From the NCBI RefSeq assembly GCF_900187395.1, contig NZ_FYEZ01000001.1, positions 1,413,567-1,477,566 of the forward strand: a stretch of 64,000 nt of DNA, in the 5' to 3' direction. Position 1 is the first letter of the stretch, and each line of letters opens with the position of its first letter. The position numbers and the translations under genes were made by a program. The notes under the pieces were generated by a model. That model did no database searches, was not told the origin of the DNA, and was given only the letters and a program-made list of their open reading frames with translations. This DNA comes from Kytococcus aerolatus. Its GTDB lineage: Bacteria > Actinomycetota > Actinomycetes > Actinomycetales > Dermatophilaceae. Shown here in pieces: positions 8,682-16,970 of the stretch.

Positions 8682-9242
8682 CTACCGGCTGCGCGGCACC
8701 ACCAGGCTCACGAGCCCAGCCGCGAAGACCAGCCCCGAGACGCCCACCGCCAGCCACACCGGTGACTCCTGGTGGATCAGCGCGGCGGTGGGGCCGAACA
8801 GGTAGCGCGTCAGCCAGAGCCCCACCGACACGGCCGCCGCCACGGCCGCCGCCGCGCCCGGGCTCACCCAGCGCATCGCAAGCGCCGCCACACCGGCGGA
8901 GAAGGGCAGCTGCCACACCAGGAAGGCGCCGAAGGTCAGCCTGCCGGTCCCGCCCCAGGCGAACAGTGCCGCGGCAAGCGCGCCCGCGGAGAGGACGGTC
9001 GCTCCCGCGACGAGCAGGGCGTCCGCGTAGCGCACCGGCCTCACGGCGTACCTCTCCCGGGAGTCGTCCCGCCCGGTCAGCGACCAGGCAAGCACGGCCG
9101 GAAGGGCGACCGTGAGGACCTGCCACAGGTCGATCCGCCCGAGGGCGAGTGCCGCCACCAGCAGCCCGGGGATGCCGATCCCGCAGCAGATCGCCACGAG
9201 CGTCCCGCCACGCGCACGCCACCACTCGTTCATCGAGCGCAC
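8682..9242 (-). CDS. Small integral membrane protein of ABC export cassette I
   Basis: A 186-residue protein with about five to six predicted membrane helices (LVAICCGIGIPGLLVAALAL, VLTVALPAVLAW, ALLVAGATVLSAGALAAALFAW, AVAAAVSVGLWLTRYLF, VWLAVGVSGLVFAAGLVSLVV). It has no known motif. Its start overlaps the stop of the large permease-like gene by 13 bases, and it is the last gene of a three-gene unit (ATPase, permease with outer domain, this protein). It probably forms the second membrane subunit. The equivalent protein in the cassette at 20579-23240 is at 22566. Confidence 0.7.
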   Translation of the reverse strand: MRSMNEWWRARGGTLVAICCGIGIPGLLVAALALGRIDLWQVLTVALPAVLAWSLTGRDDSRERYAVRPVRYADALLVAGATVLSAGALAAALFAWGGTGRLTFGAFLVWQLPFSAGVAALAMRWVSPGAAAAVAAAVSVGLWLTRYLFGPTAALIHQESPVWLAVGVSGLVFAAGLVSLVVPRSR

Positions 9243-10432
9243 TCCTTCACCGCGGCGACCTCACGCTCGATGAATGCCACCTGTTCCGTGGTCGACGCAC
9301 GGAGGACCTTGCTCACCTCCGGTGGCAGCGGGGTGCCGCTGCCGAGCGTCGATCGGGGCACCCCGGCCAGGCGGGCCAGCACCATGGAGGCGCCCGTCAG
9401 GTCGTGGTTCTGGCAGTACGCGGTCCCAGCCCTCTGGGCCAGGGTGGTGTACGCCGCGTTGGCGACGATCTGGTGGTCGCCGGCCCCCGTCATGTACCCG
9501 AGGCCGGGAATCTGCGGGTCCGTGGTGTAGTCGCTCATCGGGTCGGCCAGCAGCGGCGCGCCGGCAGCCTTCAGGTTCGCCTGCGCCCGGTGGAGGGCCT
9601 CGGCGGCACGGGGTGCCTCGTGCTCCCACTCCGGCCACAGGCACACCTCGGGGGAGGAACCGGTGCACACCGTCTCGTCGGGCCGCGGCTCGGCCAGCGC
9701 GTAGCTGTCCCGGTGGCTGCCGGTGGCTGCCAGCAGACTCCCGACGCCCAGGACGGCGAGGATCCCGAGGGTCAGGATCGCGGCCCGCCCCCGGTGCACG
9801 AGGCCTGCCCCGAGGGCGACGACCAGCAGCCCGCCGAGAACGACGGTGCTCACCAGGAGGGTCTCGGGGGCAGGGTTGAGGTCGATGCCGCAACAGCCCA
9901 CCTGCGTGCCGGGGAGCTGGCGCAGCCAAGGCGGTTCGATGGCCGGGAGGTAGCTGTAGAAGAGGAAGAGCGCAGCGGCGGCCACCGGAACCGGCCACAA
10001 CTGGCCACCACTGCCGATGACGGTGCCCACCGCGGACCAGGTGACGAGGGCGAGGCAGCCCAGGCCCAGCATCCAGAGGCTGAGCCCGGTGGGGAAGGGC
10101 GCCGGCCCGGTGGCGAAGGCCCAGCCCTGGAGGACGAGGTAGGCGCCCACCGCGATCACGGGGACGGGCCAGAGGAGGCGTGCCATGCCGGCCCACCACG
10201 AGCGCCCCACCGCGTGGTCGCGGACGTACCGGGACAGGCTCGCTGCTAGGACTGCCGCCGTGCCCAGCGTCAGCGGGGCCAGGATGCGGAGGGCGTGGTC
10301 CGTGTTGGCGACGGTGTCCGGGGGGTGGGGAAGGTCGGTTCTGATGCCGGAGGCGATGTACGCCCCGGCGGCCAGCAGCCCCAGCGCCACGAATGGCGCC
10401 CGGGTCCAGCGGAGGGCGGTCAGCGCTTTCAT
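9230..10432 (-). CDS. ABC-2-like membrane subunit with extracytoplasmic C-terminal domain (cassette I)
   Basis: A 400-residue protein with about six membrane helices in residues 10-235, followed by a roughly 160-residue hydrophilic C-terminal domain expected outside the cell. That domain begins with a Cys pair (VCTGSSPEVCLWPE, Cys 256 and 264) and contains the helical segment AAEALHRAQANLKAAG. The membrane subunit of the second cassette (21337-22569) has the same arrangement, including a Cys pair at 263/272 and a following helix. The ATG overlaps the stop of the ATPase gene (ATGA), showing translational coupling. No recognised substrate; likely an exporter or peptide-sensing or immunity transporter. 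Confidence 0.72.
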   Translation of the reverse strand: MKALTALRWTRAPFVALGLLAAGAYIASGIRTDLPHPPDTVANTDHALRILAPLTLGTAAVLAASLSRYVRDHAVGRSWWAGMARLLWPVPVIAVGAYLVLQGWAFATGPAPFPTGLSLWMLGLGCLALVTWSAVGTVIGSGGQLWPVPVAAAALFLFYSYLPAIEPPWLRQLPGTQVGCCGIDLNPAPETLLVSTVVLGGLLVVALGAGLVHRGRAAILTLGILAVLGVGSLLAATGSHRDSYALAEPRPDETVCTGSSPEVCLWPEWEHEAPRAAEALHRAQANLKAAGAPLLADPMSDYTTDPQIPGLGYMTGAGDHQIVANAAYTTLAQRAGTAYCQNHDLTGASMVLARLAGVPRSTLGSGTPLPPEVSKVLRASTTEQVAFIEREVAAVKECAR

Positions 10433-11142
10433 GCATGCTCCAGGACGGACTCGTAGGCGGCCTCGATGGTCGGGGTGCCGGTGTGCGCCAGCAGGCCCTC
10501 GAGGGATCCGTCGTAACGGAAGCGCCCTTCGTCCAGGATGCAGACGCGGTCGAAGAGGTCGCCGGCGTCGTGGGTCTCGTGCGTGCTCACCACGATGCTG
10601 GTCTCCCGGGGCAGGGCCGCGAGGGTTCGGCGGAAGCGCGCCCGGTGGGCCGGGTCGAGGCCGGCCGTGGGCTCGTCCAGGAAGAGGAGGCCGGTCCGCC
10701 GGACGAGCGCCTCGGCGAGCCCGAGGCGGCGGAGCTGCCCGCCGGAGAGCTCGGTGGCGCGGACGTCGGAGCGGTCGGCCAGCCCGGCCGACTCCAGGGC
10801 GCTCACGCTGCGCTGGCGGGAGGTGGGGCCGTCGAGCCCGGCGAGCCAGCCTGCGTAGGAGACCTGCTCGCGGCAGGTCAGCCGGGGCACCGGGGTGGCG
10901 TGCTGGGGCATGAGGGCGACGGCCTCCTGCAGCTGGCGGTGGCTCGCTGGATTCTCGTCCAGGGTGACGGAGCCGCCACGAGGGCGCAGGATGCCGGCGC
11001 ACAGCTTCATGAGTGTGCTCTTGCCGGCGCCGTTCGGGCCCAGCAGCAGCGTGCGGGAGCCCTCGGGCACCGCCCACGAGAGGTCGGTGAAGACCTCCCG
11101 CCGGCGGTAACGGAAGGCCAGGTGGTCAACGGTCAGGTCCAT
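10429..11142 (-). CDS. ABC transporter ATP-binding protein (cassette I)
   Basis: A 237-residue ABC ATPase. Walker A is GPNGAGKST (about 34-42), the Q-loop lies near MPQHATPVPR, the signature is ELSGGQLRR (about 128), Walker B is LLFLDEPTAGLD (about 148) and the switch His is in VSTHET. Size and motifs fit ABC-2 exporter ATPases. It is the first gene of the unit 11142-8682 on the minus strand and overlaps the permease by 4 bases. The 81-base gap before it, towards the arsO gene, holds its presumed promoter. Confidence 0.9.
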   Translation of the reverse strand: MDLTVDHLAFRYRRREVFTDLSWAVPEGSRTLLLGPNGAGKSTLMKLCAGILRPRGGSVTLDENPASHRQLQEAVALMPQHATPVPRLTCREQVSYAGWLAGLDGPTSRQRSVSALESAGLADRSDVRATELSGGQLRRLGLAEALVRRTGLLFLDEPTAGLDPAHRARFRRTLAALPRETSIVVSTHETHDAGDLFDRVCILDEGRFRYDGSLEGLLAHTGTPTIEAAYESVLEHA

Positions 11143-11223
11143 GGCGTCCTTGCCTCGGTGGATGCACGACCAGGTCCCCCACGGGGGCGTGCTCAGGCAA
11201 TCTGAACCGCCCCGGGGGGGGTG

Positions 11224-12426
11224 TCAAGAACCGCCGCGCCCCGCCCCCAAGAGTTCACCGATCTCCCGCACCGCCGCCCGGGCCGGCCGCCCCACCCCGA
11301 TGAGCGTCGCCGAGGCAGGCCCGGTCCAGTCGCCATAGCCCATGAGGTGCAGGCGCGGATCGCCCGCCGCCCGCGTCATCGATCCCTCCGCCACAGCGAC
11401 CCGCCCCCGCTCGCCGCGGAGCCCCAGCGGGCGCAGGTGTCCCAGCGCGGGACGGTAGCCGGTGCACCACAGCACCGCCGTCAGGGGCAGCACCTCGCCG
11501 GGCGGCACGGGCGGCTCGTTCCACGTGGAACCATCCTCGGCGCCCTCGTCCACACCGGCGTCCACACGGTTGTCCACAGCCTGTGTGGAATGGCCCACAG
11601 GCCCCCACGCCGCCCCTGCCGTGGTCAGCCGCTCCACCATCGGCACCGCCCCCAGCCGCCCCTCCTGCAGGGCCGCTCGCACCTCCGGGACCTGCACGAT
11701 GTCGCCCAGCGCCGCCACGCCGCCGTCGTCCGGGCGCCCCGCGTCGAGCGCCGCCCGCCGGGCCGTGGCCACGTCGAAGAGCACCCGGCCGTCCACCTCC
11801 GGCGGCATGAACCGCGGCGGGCGCTGCGTCGCCCACACCACCTCGTGCGATGCGGTGAGCTCGGCCGCCAGCTGCGCCCCGGTGTTGCCCCCACCCACCA
11901 CGAGCACCCGCCCGGCTGGCAGCGACTCCGGCCCGCGGTACTGCGCCGAGTGGAGCTGCGCGCCCCGGAACTCCCGCATCCCCGCCACGGCCGGCCAGAA
12001 GGGCCGTGACCAGGTGCCGGTCGCGCTCACTACGGCCCGGGACGCCCAGGTCACGGCCTCCCCGCCCCGCACACCCTCGACGAGCAGCCGATCACCGCCG
12101 TCCCGCACGGCCTCCACCCGCACCGGCCGCTCGACCGGCACCTCGTAGCGCTCCTCGTAGGCCGTCAGGTAATCCTCCACGTGCTCGCGCGAGGGGAACG
12201 AGCCCTCGCCGCGCCAGGGCGGCATCATCCAGCCCGGCAGCGAGGAGAACTGCGGCGGGGAGAAGGCGTGCAGGCTCGGCCACATCCGGCCCCACGCACC
12301 GCCCGGCCCGTCGGCCGCGTCGAGGACCACGTGCTCGATGCCGGCCCGGCGCAGCCAGTAGCTCGTCGCCAGTCCCGCCTGCCCGCCACCGACGACGGCG
12401 ACGTCCACCTCCTGCGCCCTCCTCAT
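11224..12426 (-). CDS. arsO: Flavin-dependent NAD(P)/FAD oxidoreductase of the ars cluster (ArsO-like)
   Basis: A 400-residue FAD/NAD(P)-binding monooxygenase-like protein. The FAD dinucleotide fold is at the N-terminus (VAVVGGGQAGLATSYWLRRAG), the middle ATGTWSRPFWP block is typical of flavin monooxygenases, and the second Rossmann motif VLVVGGGNTGAQLAAEL (about 160) binds NADPH. The ATG matches the usual family start; the open frame upstream is spurious. It lies last in acr3-arsC-arsO, 44 bases after arsC. Proteins of this type, named ArsO in Streptomyces arsenic clusters, are proposed to act in arsenic redox or methylarsenic handling. The exact reaction is not established. Confidence 0.75.
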   Translation of the reverse strand: MRRAQEVDVAVVGGGQAGLATSYWLRRAGIEHVVLDAADGPGGAWGRMWPSLHAFSPPQFSSLPGWMMPPWRGEGSFPSREHVEDYLTAYEERYEVPVERPVRVEAVRDGGDRLLVEGVRGGEAVTWASRAVVSATGTWSRPFWPAVAGMREFRGAQLHSAQYRGPESLPAGRVLVVGGGNTGAQLAAELTASHEVVWATQRPPRFMPPEVDGRVLFDVATARRAALDAGRPDDGGVAALGDIVQVPEVRAALQEGRLGAVPMVERLTTAGAAWGPVGHSTQAVDNRVDAGVDEGAEDGSTWNEPPVPPGEVLPLTAVLWCTGYRPALGHLRPLGLRGERGRVAVAEGSMTRAAGDPRLHLMGYGDWTGPASATLIGVGRPARAAVREIGELLGAGRGGS

Positions 12427-12470
12427 GGGCTGGCCCTTCCTGTTCGGTCCCCGGTGTCCAGCGCTGCCCC

Positions 12471-13316
12471 TCAGTCGCGCAGCTCCTCGGCCAGCGCCGC
12501 CACCTGTGTGTCGATCTCGTCGCGGATCAGCGCCATCCGCTCCGCTCCCTCGATGCCGCGCTCGCTCGGCTCGTCGACGGTCCAGCGGCGCACGTCCGCC
12601 GGGAGGTGCCCCTCGAGCTCCGGCCCGGGCTGCGCGCCGCCGATGACCACGAGCACGTCGGTCGCTGCGGCCAGCTGGGGGGTGAGCTGCTTGGGGTGCT
12701 CCCCGGCCAGGGTCGCCCCCACGGCCTCGAGGCTCTCGGCGGACTCGTCGTTCACGCCCTTCTCGCGCGGCGCGGCGGCCACCCCGGCGCTCAGCACCTG
12801 CACGCCGGGCACGGCCAGGCGTCGCATGAGCCCGGCGCCCATCTGCGACTTGCCCCGGTTGGAGTTGCACACGAAGGTCACGATGCGCTCGGCGGGGCGC
12901 GGCCAGGGCAGCGGCTCCACCCCGAGCGAGCGGAGCATCTCCTCCACGCGGCGCCGGATCTCGTCACGGACCGGGCGGACCTCCTCGACGGGGCGTCCGG
13001 CCGGGTCCTCCAGCTCCCAGTCCTCGCGGCGCACACCGGGGACGTAGGGGCACTCGTCGCCGCAGCCCATCGTCACCACGACTTCGGAGGCCTCCATGTC
13101 CTCCCGGGTCAGGACCCGTGGGGTCACGGCGCCGAGGTCGATGCCGACCTCCGCCATCGCCTCCACGGCCGCCGGGTTCACGGCGTCGGCCGGCTGCGAG
13201 CCGGAGGAGCGAACCTCCACCCGGTCCCCGCCCAGGGTCCGGGTCCAGGCGGCGGCCATCTGCGAGCGGCCGGCGTTGTGGACGCAGACGTACATCACGG
13301 CGGGGCGACTGGTCAT
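12471..13316 (-). CDS. arsC: Tandem fusion of two low-molecular-weight phosphatase/arsenate reductase domains
   Basis: A 281-residue protein holding two LMW-PTP/ArsC folds in series. Domain 1 (about 1-135) has the intact P-loop CVHNAGRS (C-x5-R-S, Cys about 11) and the VTMGCGDECPYVPG...EDWELEDPAGRP acid loop, so it can reduce arsenate to arsenite. Domain 2 (about 143-281) has CNSNRGKS, in which the P-loop Arg is Lys; its acid loop is the weaker RRWTVDEPSER. Lys at this position occurs in some actinobacterial phosphatase-like relatives, so domain 2 may be regulatory or use a different chemistry. Its ATG overlaps the acr3 stop by 1 base (TGATG), so the two are coupled. Confidence 0.85.
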   Translation of the reverse strand: MTSRPAVMYVCVHNAGRSQMAAAWTRTLGGDRVEVRSSGSQPADAVNPAAVEAMAEVGIDLGAVTPRVLTREDMEASEVVVTMGCGDECPYVPGVRREDWELEDPAGRPVEEVRPVRDEIRRRVEEMLRSLGVEPLPWPRPAERIVTFVCNSNRGKSQMGAGLMRRLAVPGVQVLSAGVAAAPREKGVNDESAESLEAVGATLAGEHPKQLTPQLAAATDVLVVIGGAQPGPELEGHLPADVRRWTVDEPSERGIEGAERMALIRDEIDTQVAALAEELRD

Positions 13317-14416
13317 CAGCGGGCTCCTGCGGGGGGCGAGGCGGGGAAGAGGCGCGGACGCAGCCAGAGTGACACGTAGACCAGGCCGACCAGCACCGGG
13401 ACCTCGATGAGCGGCCCGACGACCCCGGCCAGGGCTTCGCCGGAGCTCAGGCCGAAGGTGGCGATGGCCACGGCGATGGCCAGCTCGAAGTTGTTGCCGG
13501 CGGCGGTGAAGGCCAGCGTCGTGGTGCGCTCGTAGCCCAGGCCCACCGCGCGTCCGAGGGCGTAGGAGCCGCCCCACATGAGGACGAAGTAGGCCAGCAG
13601 CGGCAGGGCGATCCGGGCCACGTCCCCGGGGTGGGAGGTGACCTGCTCGCCCTGCAGGGCGAAGAGCACCACGATGGTGAACAGCAGGCCGTAGAGAGCC
13701 CACGGGTCGATGGCCGGCAGGAAGCGGTCCTCGTAGCGCGCGCGGCCCATCGCCTGCTCGCCGAAGCGGCGGGTGAGGAAGCCGGCCACCAGCGGGATGC
13801 CCAGGAAGATCAGCACGCTGCGGGCGATCTCCCACATCGAGACGTCCAGGCCGGTGGTGTCCAGGCCCAGCCAACCCGGCAGCACGGACAGGTAGAACCA
13901 CCCCAGCACGCCGAACATGAGCACCTGGAAGACCGAGTTGATCGCCACGAGCACGGCGGCGGCCTCACGGTCACCACAGGCCATGTCGTTCCAGATGATG
14001 ACCATGGCGATGCAGCGGGCCAGGCCGACGATGATCAGGCCGGTCCGGTACTCCGGGAGGTCGGGCACGAGGAGCCAGGCCAGGGCGAACATGAGCGCCG
14101 GGCCGAGGATCCAGTTGAGGAGCAGGGAGGAGCCGAGCATGCGGCGGTCGGCGGTGACCTCATCGAGCCGGTCGTAGCGGACCTTGGCCAGGACCGGGTA
14201 CATCATGACCAGCAGGCCGATGGCGATCGGCAGCGAGACGCCGGCGACCTTCACCGAGTCGAGGGCCGAGTCCAGCCCGGGCACGAGGCGGCCGAGGAGG
14301 AGTCCGGCGGCCATGGCCGCGCCGATCCAGACGGGCAGGAAGCGGTCCAGGGTGGACAGGCGGGCGGTGGGGTCCATCGGCGGGGCGGCGGGGGACGCGC
14401 TGGGTGCTGAGTTCAT
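13316..14416 (-). CDS. acr3: ACR3-family arsenite efflux transporter
   Basis: A 366-residue, ten-helix membrane protein of the ACR3/bile-acid:arsenite family, which expels arsenite using the proton-motive force. The family marker with the essential thiolate is GLARCIAMVIIWNDMACGD (Cys in the fourth helix). The conserved FTAAGNNFELAIAVAI and EVPVLVGLVYV helices are present. The ATG at 14416 is the first plausible start and yields the usual N-terminus (LSTLDRFLPVWIGAAMAAGLLLGR). It is the first gene of the operon acr3-arsC-arsO and is divergent from arsR across the 14509-14542 palindrome. Confidence 0.93.
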   Translation of the reverse strand: MNSAPSASPAAPPMDPTARLSTLDRFLPVWIGAAMAAGLLLGRLVPGLDSALDSVKVAGVSLPIAIGLLVMMYPVLAKVRYDRLDEVTADRRMLGSSLLLNWILGPALMFALAWLLVPDLPEYRTGLIIVGLARCIAMVIIWNDMACGDREAAAVLVAINSVFQVLMFGVLGWFYLSVLPGWLGLDTTGLDVSMWEIARSVLIFLGIPLVAGFLTRRFGEQAMGRARYEDRFLPAIDPWALYGLLFTIVVLFALQGEQVTSHPGDVARIALPLLAYFVLMWGGSYALGRAVGLGYERTTTLAFTAAGNNFELAIAVAIATFGLSSGEALAGVVGPLIEVPVLVGLVYVSLWLRPRLFPASPPAGAR

Positions 14417-14508
14417 CACGCTCTCGAGGGGAGGGGGGCAGGGTGCTGGGCCGGAGGAGGGAGGTGGATGGGCCGGAGGGGGATCAGCCCATCCACCGGG
14501 TCGATCTG

Positions 14509-14542
14509 AATCGACATATCGATGGATATCGATATGTCGATT
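14509..14542. promoter_or_regulatory. ArsR operator: perfect 15-bp inverted repeat
   Basis: Arms AATCGACATATCGAT (14509-14523) and ATCGATATGTCGATT (14528-14542) are perfect reverse complements around a 4-base centre. The element is A+T-rich inside very G+C-rich DNA and sits between the divergent acr3 (start 14416) and arsR (start 14587). It is the expected dimer site for ArsR, which would shut both promoters until arsenite binds. Confidence 0.85.
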
Positions 14543-14586
14543 CTGGCAAGATGGAGCGACCGAAGTCAACGCGAGGGAGGTGGAGC

Positions 14587-14922
14587 GTGTCCGCACCGGA
14601 GACGCCCCCGGGCGAGCTGACGGGGGCAGAGGACTGCGGGGTGGCCCTCCACCGGGTGCCCGACGAGGAGGCGGCCACCGTGCTCAAGGCCCTGGGTCAC
14701 CCGGCCCGGGTCCGCATCGTCGCGGCCGTCCGGGCCGCGAAGGCGGGCGAGGTCTGCGTCTGCGACCTGCAGCCGGTCGTCGACCTGGCCCAGCCGACGG
14801 TCAGCCACCACCTCAAGGTGCTCGTCGACGCCGGGCTGCTCACCCGCGAGCGGCGCGGCTCCTGGAGCTGGTATGCGCTCGACGACGACGCCTGGCGGCG
14901 GATCGGCGCGTTCTTCGCCTGA
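14587..14922 (+). CDS. arsR: ArsR-type arsenic-responsive repressor
   Basis: A 111-residue winged-helix SmtB/ArsR repressor. The metal-binding motif EVCVCDL (about residues 53-59), at the start of the DNA-binding helix, is the canonical CVCDL As(III) site. It is followed by the recognition helix QPTVSHHLKVLVDAGLL and the wing RRGSWSWYAL. The GTG start is preferred because GGGAGG lies about 9 bases upstream; the longer frame crosses the operator and is unlikely to be translated. It is divergent from acr3 and should repress both directions through the palindrome at 14509-14542. Confidence 0.93.
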   Translation: MSAPETPPGELTGAEDCGVALHRVPDEEAATVLKALGHPARVRIVAAVRAAKAGEVCVCDLQPVVDLAQPTVSHHLKVLVDAGLLTRERRGSWSWYALDDDAWRRIGAFFA

Positions 14923-15036
14923 GCGGGCATGGTTCACCCCCTGTTCAGACGTGACCTCTGCCACTAGCGTCGTGCGGACAGGGCGCATTAGCGCACGACC
15001 GAGGCCGGCCCCGGGGTCGGCGCAAGGAGGCACGAC

Positions 15037-15711
15037 ATGACCGCCCAGCCCGGCATCGAGAAGCAGTACGAGAGTGCGACCGAGCGGCTCCTCCACGAGT
15101 TCGACGCCGTCTTCAGTCGCGAGGAGGTCTCCGAGGCCCTCCGGCGGGCCCGTGCGGAGCGGGAGGCGAACGCCAAGATCAAGGACTTCGTCCCGGTCCT
15201 GGCCGAGCGGCAGGCCAAGGACCGCCTCAAGGCCCTCGCCCAGCAGCGCGGTGCGGCGAACACGCGCATCCCGGTCGTGATCTTCGTGAGCCCGCACAAC
15301 GCCGGCGCCACGCAGATGGCGGCCACCCTCACCGACAAGTACTCCGGCGGCCGGATCCACGTGATGAGCGCTGGCATCGACCCGCACGAGGAGATCGACC
15401 CGGCCGTGGTGCAGGTGATGCAGGAGCGCGGCATCGACACCACCCACATGTACCCGCAGCCGGTGGAGCAGGACGTGCTCCGGGCCGCGGACGTGGTGGT
15501 CACCATGGCCGATCCCGACCTCGGTGAGGACTTCCTGGCCCGCCGTCGCGAGGACTGGCCGGTCCGCCTCATCGGGCAGGAGGTCGACGCGGTCCGCGCC
15601 GCGCGCGACGAGATCAAGGCCCGGGTGGACGGGCTCATCGTCTCCCTGCTCGGGGAGGGATCGGTCCTCTCCGACGAGGACGCCGCCGCCTACGTGCGCG
15701 ACAAGGCCTGA
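15037..15711 (+). CDS. ArsC-like protein with N-terminal helical domain and lost catalytic P-loop
   Basis: A 224-residue protein. The N-terminal 75 residues form a helical segment (YESATERLLHEFDAVFSREEVSEALRRAR cut short) like the three-helix dimerisation part of actinobacterial ArsC proteins. Residues 78-205 follow the LMW-phosphatase/ArsC fold: IPVVIFVSPHNAGATQMAA, SAGIDP, VEQDVLRAADVVVTMADPD and DEIKARVDGL. The P-loop expected to read C-x5-R-S is SPHNAGAT, so the nucleophile Cys is Ser and the anion-binding Arg is Ala. It therefore cannot reduce arsenate by the usual route and may be a binding or regulatory pseudoenzyme. A GGAGG ribosome-binding site precedes the ATG. It lies 114 bases after arsR with its own upstream region. 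Confidence 0.8.
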   Translation: MTAQPGIEKQYESATERLLHEFDAVFSREEVSEALRRARAEREANAKIKDFVPVLAERQAKDRLKALAQQRGAANTRIPVVIFVSPHNAGATQMAATLTDKYSGGRIHVMSAGIDPHEEIDPAVVQVMQERGIDTTHMYPQPVEQDVLRAADVVVTMADPDLGEDFLARRREDWPVRLIGQEVDAVRAARDEIKARVDGLIVSLLGEGSVLSDEDAAAYVRDKA

Positions 15712-15714
15712 GCC

Positions 15715-16872
15715 TCAGGCCAATCGGTCCAGTCGCGCGCGCTCGTACTGCCCGATCGTGAGCGGCTGGGCCCCGAGCTCGTGGGCGGCCCGCATCCACC
15801 AGTGCGGGTCGGCCAGGGCGGCGCGGGCCAGCAGCACCAGGTCCGCCTGCTCCTGGCCGACGATCGTCTCGGCCTGGTGCGGCGAGCTGATCTCACCCAC
15901 CGCGCCGACCGGGATCTCGTGCCCGGCCTCGCGCAGCGCCGCGCGGATCTCCGTGGCCAGCCGCACCTGGTAGCCCGGCCCGGTGGGGATGGTCGGGCGC
16001 GGCAGGTTGCCGCCGGCCGAGACGTCGACCATGTCCACGCCGAGGTCGGCGGCCGCGACGGCGAAGCGGGACATCATCGCCAGGTCGCCCTCGACCTCCT
16101 CCCAGTCGGTCGCGGAGATGCGCAGCAGCACCGGCATCGAGGCCGGGACGCGGCGGCGCACCTCGCGCACCACCTCCAGCCCGAAGCGGAAACGCCCCTC
16201 CTCGGAGCCACCCCACGCGTCGGTGCGGGTGTTGACCAGCGGCGAGGTGAACTGGTGGATCAGGTAGCCGTGCGCGCCGTGCACCTGCACCGCGTCGAAG
16301 CCGGCCTCCACCGCGCGCTCGGCGGCGTCCCCGAAGGCGGTGACGGTGGCGCGGATCTCCTCCTCGGTCATGGCCCGCGGGGCGGCGAGCTCGCCGAAGG
16401 CCTCGTCGGTGGGGGCGAGTGTCTGCCACCCGGAGGTCTCCGGGGAGGTCGCCCGTCCATCGGCGTCGGCCCCCGGCGCCACGGAGCCGCTGCGCCCGTC
16501 GGTGTCGAAGGGCCGCCAGGTGGAGGCCTTCCGCCCGGCGTGGGCGAGCTGGACGGCGGTCGTCACACCGGTGCCCAGCCCGTGGACGAAGTCGTTGACG
16601 CGCCGCCACCCGGCCACCTGCTCGTCGTTCCACAGGCCGGCGTCGTGGGGCGAGATCCGCCCCTCCGGGGTGACGGCGGCGGCCTCGGTGACGATCATTG
16701 AGGCGCCGCCGGTCGCGAAGGCGCCCAGGTGCACCAGGTGCCAGTCGTTCGGCACGCCCGGTGCGGTGAGCGGGTCGCAGGAGTACTGGCACATGGCGGC
16801 CACCCAGGCCCGGTGGCGGACCTCGAGCTCGCCGACGGTCAGGGGCTCGAACAGCTGGACGGTGCGGGGCAC
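15715..16872 (-). CDS. NADH:flavin oxidoreductase, Old Yellow Enzyme family (YqjM-like)
   Basis: A 385-residue TIM-barrel FMN enzyme that reduces activated C=C bonds of enones and similar electrophiles. Signatures are MCQYSCDPLTAPGVPNDWHLVHLGAFATGG near residue 28 (given here in part), VQLAHAGRKAS, the substrate-binding pair in VQVHGAHGYLIHQF, the NTRTDAWGGSEEGRFRF block and the FMN-phosphate site ADLVLLARAALADPHW. This matches the thermophilic-like YqjM class. The GTG is chosen because GGAGG lies 5 bases upstream; an apparently continuous longer frame runs back over the oppositely oriented transporter gene and is a shadow. It is convergent with the ArsC-like gene (3-base gap). Confidence 0.92.
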   Translation of the reverse strand: MPRTVQLFEPLTVGELEVRHRAWVAAMCQYSCDPLTAPGVPNDWHLVHLGAFATGGASMIVTEAAAVTPEGRISPHDAGLWNDEQVAGWRRVNDFVHGLGTGVTTAVQLAHAGRKASTWRPFDTDGRSGSVAPGADADGRATSPETSGWQTLAPTDEAFGELAAPRAMTEEEIRATVTAFGDAAERAVEAGFDAVQVHGAHGYLIHQFTSPLVNTRTDAWGGSEEGRFRFGLEVVREVRRRVPASMPVLLRISATDWEEVEGDLAMMSRFAVAAADLGVDMVDVSAGGNLPRPTIPTGPGYQVRLATEIRAALREAGHEIPVGAVGEISSPHQAETIVGQEQADLVLLARAALADPHWWMRAAHELGAQPLTIGQYERARLDRLA

Positions 16873-16970
16873 GGTTCCTCCGGTGGTCGGGTGGGTGGGG
16901 CGGGTTCCTGCACGGCGGACTCCTCGGGGAACGCTCGCACCACCCACGGGGATTCCGTGGGGGTGGCCCA

